Positions 60,093 to 64,000 of a stretch of 64,000 bases of DNA are shown piece after piece. Numbering within the stretch: the first letter of the stretch is position 1; every line of letters begins with the position of its first letter. The stretch comes from Arthrobacter russicus (GTDB taxonomy: Bacteria; Actinomycetota; Actinomycetes; Actinomycetales; Micrococcaceae). The position numbers and the translations under genes were made by a program. Location of the stretch: the NCBI RefSeq assembly GCF_031454135.1, contig NZ_JAVDQF010000001.1, positions 1,116,001 to 1,180,000 of the forward strand, read 5' to 3'. The notes beneath the pieces were generated by a model. That model had not been told where the DNA came from. It did no database searches and worked only from the letters and a program-made list of their open reading frames with translations.

Positions 60093-61283
60093 CTAGGCGT
60101 CGGTTTTCGCGTCCGTCTTGGCGTGGCTTTCCTTGGGCACGGCGAGCAATTTGAAGCCCAGCCCGCCGAGCAGGCCCAGGACCAGGACGCCCAGCCACAA
60201 GGCGGGGTAGCCGAAGGCATTCGCGATCACGATGCCCAGTGGCCCGCCGATCATGAAAGCCGTGTTCCAAACGAAGAAATACGAGCTCATGTAACTGCTC
60301 GTCCGGCCCTCCGGAGCCCGGGCCGCGAGGTATCCGGCAGACATCGGCGCCCAGAGCACTTCCCCGATGGTCCAGAAAATCAACGCCACCAAGAAGAACG
60401 GCACATCGTGCGCGAAAGCATTCAAGCCGAAGCCGACGCCGACGAAAACCGAGGCGAGGACCAACGGAGTGCTGTCCGGCCACTTGGCGACCAGCTTGGG
60501 TACCAGGGGCAGCAAGACGATGGACAGCACCGCATTCACCGCGAGCACAATGCCGATCTGCGCGGAGTTGATGCCCTCGGACAGCATGTGCAAAGGCAGC
60601 GTCGAGTTCACCTGGAGGTAGATCAGGGCCACGATGAAGCACAGGACCAGGAAGACCACCAGGGAGCGCTGCCGATAAGGCTCGGCCAGGTCGCGGGCCA
60701 TGTTCTTGAGCGAAAAGGGTTCCGTTTTGGCCACCGTTTCGTCCGGCGGCAGGGACTTCGCGAATCCCCAGTACAGTGCGCTGCAGGCCGCCCAGACCAT
60801 GAAGATCCCGGGTGGGAAGATTTCAAGGAACAGACCGGAGAGCACCAGGCTCAGCGTGGTCCCGACGTTGAACCCCATTAGATGGAGTCCATAGGCCCGA
60901 GGGAAGTGGTCCGGCGACACCATGGTGGAAATCAGGGCGGCCCCGGCCGGACGTTCGATCGTGGAAAGTGCTCCGGAGAGCAGAGCGAGAATCCCGATCA
61001 GGATCGGATCGCGGACCACCAGGTAGAGCAGTGCGATCAGGACCGCGATCGGCTCCGCGATCAGGATGAGTTTCCGGGGTCCGATGGATTCGGCGAGGAC
61101 GCCGCCCAAGAGCCCGGCCAAAACGATTCCGACGCCGAACAATCCGACAATCAGCGAAGCCGCTGATTCGTTGATGATTCCGCTTCGTTGGAGGTAAATG
61201 ACCAGGAAAGCCGGTGCGATGAGCCCGATGCGGTTGAGGATCTGACCTGTCCAGAGCAGCCAATAGGCCTTAGTGAGTTTCAT
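60093..61283 (-). CDS. MFS transporter, probable product exporter
   Basis: The product is 396 residues from ATG 61283 (a longer frame reaches 61409 but runs through the regulatory palindrome). About twelve helices are visible; LLGGVLAESIGPRKLILI is the MFS loop 2-3 signature, RPAGAALISTMVSPDHFPRAYGLHLMGFNVGTTL resembles DHA1/MdtH-type exporters, and the C-terminus is polar (SHAKTDAKTDA). It leads the minus-strand run, 83 bp before GH3. An ARE-like site about 90 bp upstream suggests receptor control, as for many exporters of antibiotic-type clusters. Confidence 0.88.
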   Translation of the reverse strand: MKLTKAYWLLWTGQILNRIGLIAPAFLVIYLQRSGIINESAASLIVGLFGVGIVLAGLLGGVLAESIGPRKLILIAEPIAVLIALLYLVVRDPILIGILALLSGALSTIERPAGAALISTMVSPDHFPRAYGLHLMGFNVGTTLSLVLSGLFLEIFPPGIFMVWAACSALYWGFAKSLPPDETVAKTEPFSLKNMARDLAEPYRQRSLVVFLVLCFIVALIYLQVNSTLPLHMLSEGINSAQIGIVLAVNAVLSIVLLPLVPKLVAKWPDSTPLVLASVFVGVGFGLNAFAHDVPFFLVALIFWTIGEVLWAPMSAGYLAARAPEGRTSSYMSSYFFVWNTAFMIGGPLGIVIANAFGYPALWLGVLVLGLLGGLGFKLLAVPKESHAKTDAKTDA

Positions 61284-61371
61284 CAATTTCCGTTTGTAAG
61301 GACAAAACATGTGCGATGTAACAGGTGGCCCGCCCCACAACCATGGCCACAATCCACATCGTAACAGATAA

Positions 61372-61393
61372 ACATGACGATCGATCGGTTTTT
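61372..61393. promoter_or_regulatory. ARE-like 22-bp palindrome upstream of the MFS-led operon
   Basis: The sequence ACATGACGATC-GATCGGTTTTT has a perfectly palindromic 10-bp core CGATCGATCG (61378-61387). It matches the panD operator 22-mer at 16 of 22 positions, including the identical half GATCGGTTTnT. It lies 89-110 bp upstream of the MFS start, where a promoter is expected. Confidence 0.65.
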
Positions 61394-61462
61394 TAATTGC
61401 TCGAAACACTGCGTAGTGAATCGGCCCAGAGACCTCCCGCCACGACGTTCCGAGCCGGTTCT

Positions 61463-61506
61463 CCGGGGGCTTCGTGCGGCCTTTTCGGACCGCCCGAAGC
61501 CCCCGG
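61463..61506 (-). terminator. GC-rich terminator after the epimerase gene
   Basis: A 12-bp perfect stem CCGGGGGCTTCG / CGAAGCCCCCGG (61463-61474 and 61495-61506) has an inner GCGG/CCGC pairing, 30 bp beyond the stop of the minus-strand epimerase. It lacks a U-run. It insulates the downstream MFS promoter. Confidence 0.6.
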
Positions 61507-61535
61507 GACCTAGTACTGATACGGCACGGGCTGGG

Positions 61536-62498
61536 CTATCCGGCAAGCAGCCCGCGGTACCAGTCCGCAGTCGCCGGGTCGAAGAACTCCCGCGGCGCCG
61601 GGTTCAGCCCGGTCGCCTCGAAAGTTCCGGACGCATCGAACCAGGAATCGTGACACAGCATCTCGAGCGCACTGGAGCCTAGGCGCCTGCCGGCGGCGAT
61701 GTCCCGGGCTGCGGCCAAGGCCAACGGAGCCGTCGGCAGCTCGAGGCCCACCCGTTCCCCGAATGACCTGGCCAGCTCCGCAATGCTGACCGGTTCGAGT
61801 TCGGCCGCGGCATAGGCTCCTGGCGAACCGCGCTGGGCGAGCGCAGCAACCAATCCGCCCAAACGATCCACGTGGATCGCCGAAACCTTCGCCGCCCCGG
61901 CCAAAGGCATGCCGCCCAAGGCGCGCAACAATGCGGACATTCCGGGCATCACCCAACGGTCTCCGGCGCCGAGGATCAGCTGCGGCCGCACCACGGTGCC
62001 GCCGGCGTCCAAAACCATCCGGTCCGCCGTCGCGCGGTCCCGGCTCCGGAAACTGGTCGGTGCGTAGCCGAGTTGCCGCAGGTCGCTGCCGCGGAAGGGC
62101 CCGCGGCCGTGCACCGCAGCAGTGCTGACGTAGACCAAGCGCTGGATCTCCGACTCGCGGCTGATCTCGATGACCGTTCGCACCAGGTCCAGATTGACCG
62201 CCCGGCTGAGTTCCTGGTCCGCCCCCAGATAACTGGTCGCCACGATGACGGCCTCTGCTCCGCGGATGGCTTCCGCGAGCAAATCGGTGCGCCTGAAATC
62301 GAACGGGGCCAAGCCGACTTCAGCGACCGAGGACTCCGCCGTCGGCTGGATCTTTTGTCTCGCGGCCAGCCGAAGTGGGATACTTGGGCGAGTCTGCCCA
62401 AACGCGCGCCGGATACCCGATCCGATGAAACCGTTCGCACCGAGCAGAAGCGTCGGCGCGGCTGGGTGGACAGGAAAATCATTGGCTAGATTTTTCAT
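61536..62498 (-). CDS. NAD(P)-dependent epimerase/dehydratase-type reductase
   Basis: The product is 320 residues from ATG 62498. The cofactor motif TLLLGANGFIGSGIRRAFG is near residue 20, followed by extended-SDR features: VIVATSYLGADQELSRAVNLD, VYVSTAAVHGRGPF and the C-terminal substrate region. The catalytic Tyr of YxxxK is not in the normal place (FRSRDRATADRMV instead), so the chemistry may be atypical. Such reductases accompany afsA-type genes and can act in butyrolactone signal maturation. It is divergent from the receptor gene with only 34 bp between start codons. Confidence 0.8.
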   Translation of the reverse strand: MKNLANDFPVHPAAPTLLLGANGFIGSGIRRAFGQTRPSIPLRLAARQKIQPTAESSVAEVGLAPFDFRRTDLLAEAIRGAEAVIVATSYLGADQELSRAVNLDLVRTVIEISRESEIQRLVYVSTAAVHGRGPFRGSDLRQLGYAPTSFRSRDRATADRMVLDAGGTVVRPQLILGAGDRWVMPGMSALLRALGGMPLAGAAKVSAIHVDRLGGLVAALAQRGSPGAYAAAELEPVSIAELARSFGERVGLELPTAPLALAAARDIAAGRRLGSSALEMLCHDSWFDASGTFEATGLNPAPREFFDPATADWYRGLLAG

Positions 62499-62532
62499 CT
62501 GATCAGCAGCTTTCGAGGAGTCTAATTTTTTT

Positions 62533-63153
62533 ATGGCAATGCAGCAGCGAGCTATCGAGACTCGCGAAAGGATCGTGGCCGCCGCAGCGGAGATATTTTC
62601 CAAAATGAGCTTCGCGGAAGCGTCGATGTCGGACATCATCAAGCTCGCGGCAGTGACTCAAGGGTCGGTGTACTTCCACTTCGATTCGAAAATGGACCTG
62701 GCCAAAGAGATCGTGCACCGGCAGCACCTCATCTCGATGGAGCTGGGCAAAAATCGACTGGAGTCGCAGCGCCCGGCGATCGATTCCATGGTCGACCTGT
62801 CCTTCGACCTGGCCCGGTCGCTGCTGAGCCAACCGATCATGCGCGCCGGTCTGCGCCTGAGCACCGAATCCCTGGCGGTCTTCGACCAACCGATTGAAAG
62901 ACCTTATCTGGATTGGATGGAGTTCTGCACCACGCTCCTCGAGCGCGCTGCCGACGAAGGCGAACTCATCGCTGATCAGGACATCGAATCGATCTCCTTC
63001 GTGATCATCAGCTCCTTTACCGGAGCCCACGTCTTTGCCGCAGCGCTCGGCGAATTGGACACCCTCGAATCCCGACTGAGCAGCATGTGGCGGCTGCTGC
63101 TGCCCTCGATCGTCACGGACAAGGCGAAGACGCCGATTTTGTCCGCGCATTAG
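62533..63153 (+). CDS. TetR-family regulator of the gamma-butyrolactone receptor (ArpA/ScbR) type
   Basis: The product is 206 residues. The N-terminal QQRAIETRERIVAAAAEIFSKMSFAEASMSDIIK, VTQGSVYFHFDSKMDLAKEIVHRQ is the receptor-family DNA-binding signature (YFHFxSK followed by the long basic helix). The C-terminal domain has PYLDWMEFCTTLLERAADEGEL, including the Trp that lines the ligand pocket in CprB/ArpA. These proteins repress antibiotic or exporter genes until a butyrolactone binds. A GAGGAG lies 12 bases before the ATG. Neighbouring afsA and ARE-like sites support the role. Its stop overlaps the convergent afsA-like stop. Confidence 0.88.
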   Translation: MAMQQRAIETRERIVAAAAEIFSKMSFAEASMSDIIKLAAVTQGSVYFHFDSKMDLAKEIVHRQHLISMELGKNRLESQRPAIDSMVDLSFDLARSLLSQPIMRAGLRLSTESLAVFDQPIERPYLDWMEFCTTLLERAADEGELIADQDIESISFVIISSFTGAHVFAAALGELDTLESRLSSMWRLLLPSIVTDKAKTPILSAH

Positions 63154-64000
63154 AAGGCCAGCTCCAGAATCCGGTGAATCGAGGACACCGGCACCTCGAC
63201 CACTGCGGTGGCCAGCACGCTGCCGGACTGCCGGACGGAGAACCACTCCCGCACTGCCCCCGAAACGTCATAGTGGTCCGGGACTTCGCGGTGGATCTCG
63301 ATTTCCGGCTCGAACTCGGCGAACTTGGCGAAGCTGCAGTCGAATGACGACAGTTCGGACCCCGGACCGTGCACCTCGTGCACTGCCTGCCTGATCGCTT
63401 CGAGGAAGAGCATCCCCGGCACGTGGTCCAAGGGGTGGTCGAAGAACACCGAATGCCGAAACGGCACCTCGAGCTTCCAGACCGCCTCGCTGTCGATCGC
63501 TTCAATGAGCTTGCCGCAGGCGCTCGGCTTGCGGTCCGAGGGCGCGGCCAGGCTTCGACTGCCACGAATCTTGTCGTAGACCTTCCGCGGAACCACCCGG
63601 AGCTCCCCCCGGCCGGAGCCGAAATCGATTCCATCGGCCTCGAACCGCGCGTCGATGTCCAAGGCCCGCAGATTGCCGGCGGCATAGGCTGCGGAATCGA
63701 CGGAAAGCTGAATCGTGACATTCGTCGGACCAGTGCCTTCGCAGGGCGCGGGCTCCGACATCGAAACCATCAAACGGTCCATCAGGAAACTGCTTTCCAA
63801 AGGAACTCCGAGATATTCGTGGCAAACCACGAAAGCGGCCTGCCGCATGGCTTCGGCCAATAACGTCAAATTGCCCGGTGCTTGGTTAGGGCGGTAAAAA
63901 TGATGCTCCCGAGGCCATTGGCTGCCCAGCACGAAAGCCCGCTGGTCGCACTGCAGGGAGTCGGTGATCAGGACTTCGGCAATGGCCCGTTTATGGACCA
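63150..64000 (-). CDS. AfsA-family butyrolactone-type signal synthase (5' end outside window)
   Basis: The visible part is 283 codons; the reading frame is open to the window edge. Two AfsA (A-factor) repeats are recognisable: one with VHKRAIAEVLITDSLQ and SQWPREHHFYRP, the second with FRHSVFFDHPLDHVPGMLFLEAIRQAVHEV, the signature of ScbA/AfsA-type proteins. These enzymes join a beta-ketoacyl chain with dihydroxyacetone phosphate to make a butenolide precursor. With the adjacent receptor it forms a complete signal pair outside Streptomyces-like genera. The N-terminus and promoter are not visible. Confidence 0.9.
   Translation of the reverse strand, partial: VHKRAIAEVLITDSLQCDQRAFVLGSQWPREHHFYRPNQAPGNLTLLAEAMRQAAFVVCHEYLGVPLESSFLMDRLMVSMSEPAPCEGTGPTNVTIQLSVDSAAYAAGNLRALDIDARFEADGIDFGSGRGELRVVPRKVYDKIRGSRSLAAPSDRKPSACGKLIEAIDSEAVWKLEVPFRHSVFFDHPLDHVPGMLFLEAIRQAVHEVHGPGSELSSFDCSFAKFAEFEPEIEIHREVPDHYDVSGAVREWFSVRQSGSVLATAVVEVPVSSIHRILELAF

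Noticed and set aside
59362-60642. Minus-strand ORF extending 211 codons upstream of the GH3 ATG
   Set aside because: The extension lies inside the MFS gene in another frame; the GH3 protein starts at 60009.
62499-62532. ARE-like site in the receptor/epimerase gap
   Set aside because: Only a short CTGATCAG dyad is present; it does not match the other two operators well enough to claim.

Overview
The window comes from a high-GC Gram-positive bacterium, most likely an actinobacterium of the Micrococcaceae (Arthrobacter-like). Supporting signs are the GC-rich coding sequence, frequent GTG/TTG starts, ATGA-type gene overlaps, a mycothiol-dependent isomerase-family protein, PucR, CGNR and BadF-type proteins, and a gamma-butyrolactone (AfsA/ArpA-type) signalling pair. 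No rRNA, tRNA, CRISPR array, transposase or prophage gene was seen.

Layout. 1-15.6 kb is a mosaic of small regulator/transporter/oxidoreductase units: an SMR efflux pair, MarR + MMPL exporter, pirin, a BadF-type sugar kinase, nitronate monooxygenase, two Lrp/AsnC regulators, an ArsR-type regulator with tandem operators, an MFS exporter, CorA, two aldo/keto reductases framed by REP-like palindromes, and TetR + SDR. 15.9-30.2 kb is a tightly packed eleven-gene operon that combines a Pst-type ABC importer (three binding proteins, PstC, PstA, PstB) with cell-wall proteins: an Ig-like surface protein, a sortase-fold protein lacking its catalytic His and Cys, a catalytically complete sortase, a lytic transglycosylase and a PASTA pseudokinase. 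31.2-45.0 kb is a polyamine/omega-amino-acid region: aminotransferase, two FAD amine oxidases, a PotABCD-type importer (potB carries a frameshift), a cupin, an aldehyde dehydrogenase, then on the minus strand an Lrp regulator, a second class-III aminotransferase and a CoA-acylating semialdehyde dehydrogenase. A PucR regulator and an amidohydrolase follow.

48.4-64.0 kb ends in an apparent specialised-metabolite locus under gamma-butyrolactone-type control. A minus-strand run, MFS - GH3-family acyl-amide synthetase (interrupted by an in-frame TAG) - alpha/beta hydrolase - dipeptide-epimerase-like enolase-superfamily enzyme - SDR - YciI - PLP aminotransferase - ATP-grasp ligase - FAH-family enzyme, faces panD (beta-alanine synthesis). 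The MFS gene and panD are both preceded by related 22-bp palindromes resembling ArpA/ScbR autoregulatory elements. At the right edge lie an NAD-dependent epimerase/reductase, a butyrolactone-receptor-type TetR protein and the first-seen part of an AfsA-type synthase. I infer a signal synthase, receptor, operators and biosynthetic operon that probably joins amino-acid-like units, perhaps including beta-alanine; the product is unknown.

All functions are inferred from reading the sequence without database searches. The two clearest lesions (potB frameshift near 36912, GH3 amber at 59362-59364) may be real or sequencing errors.
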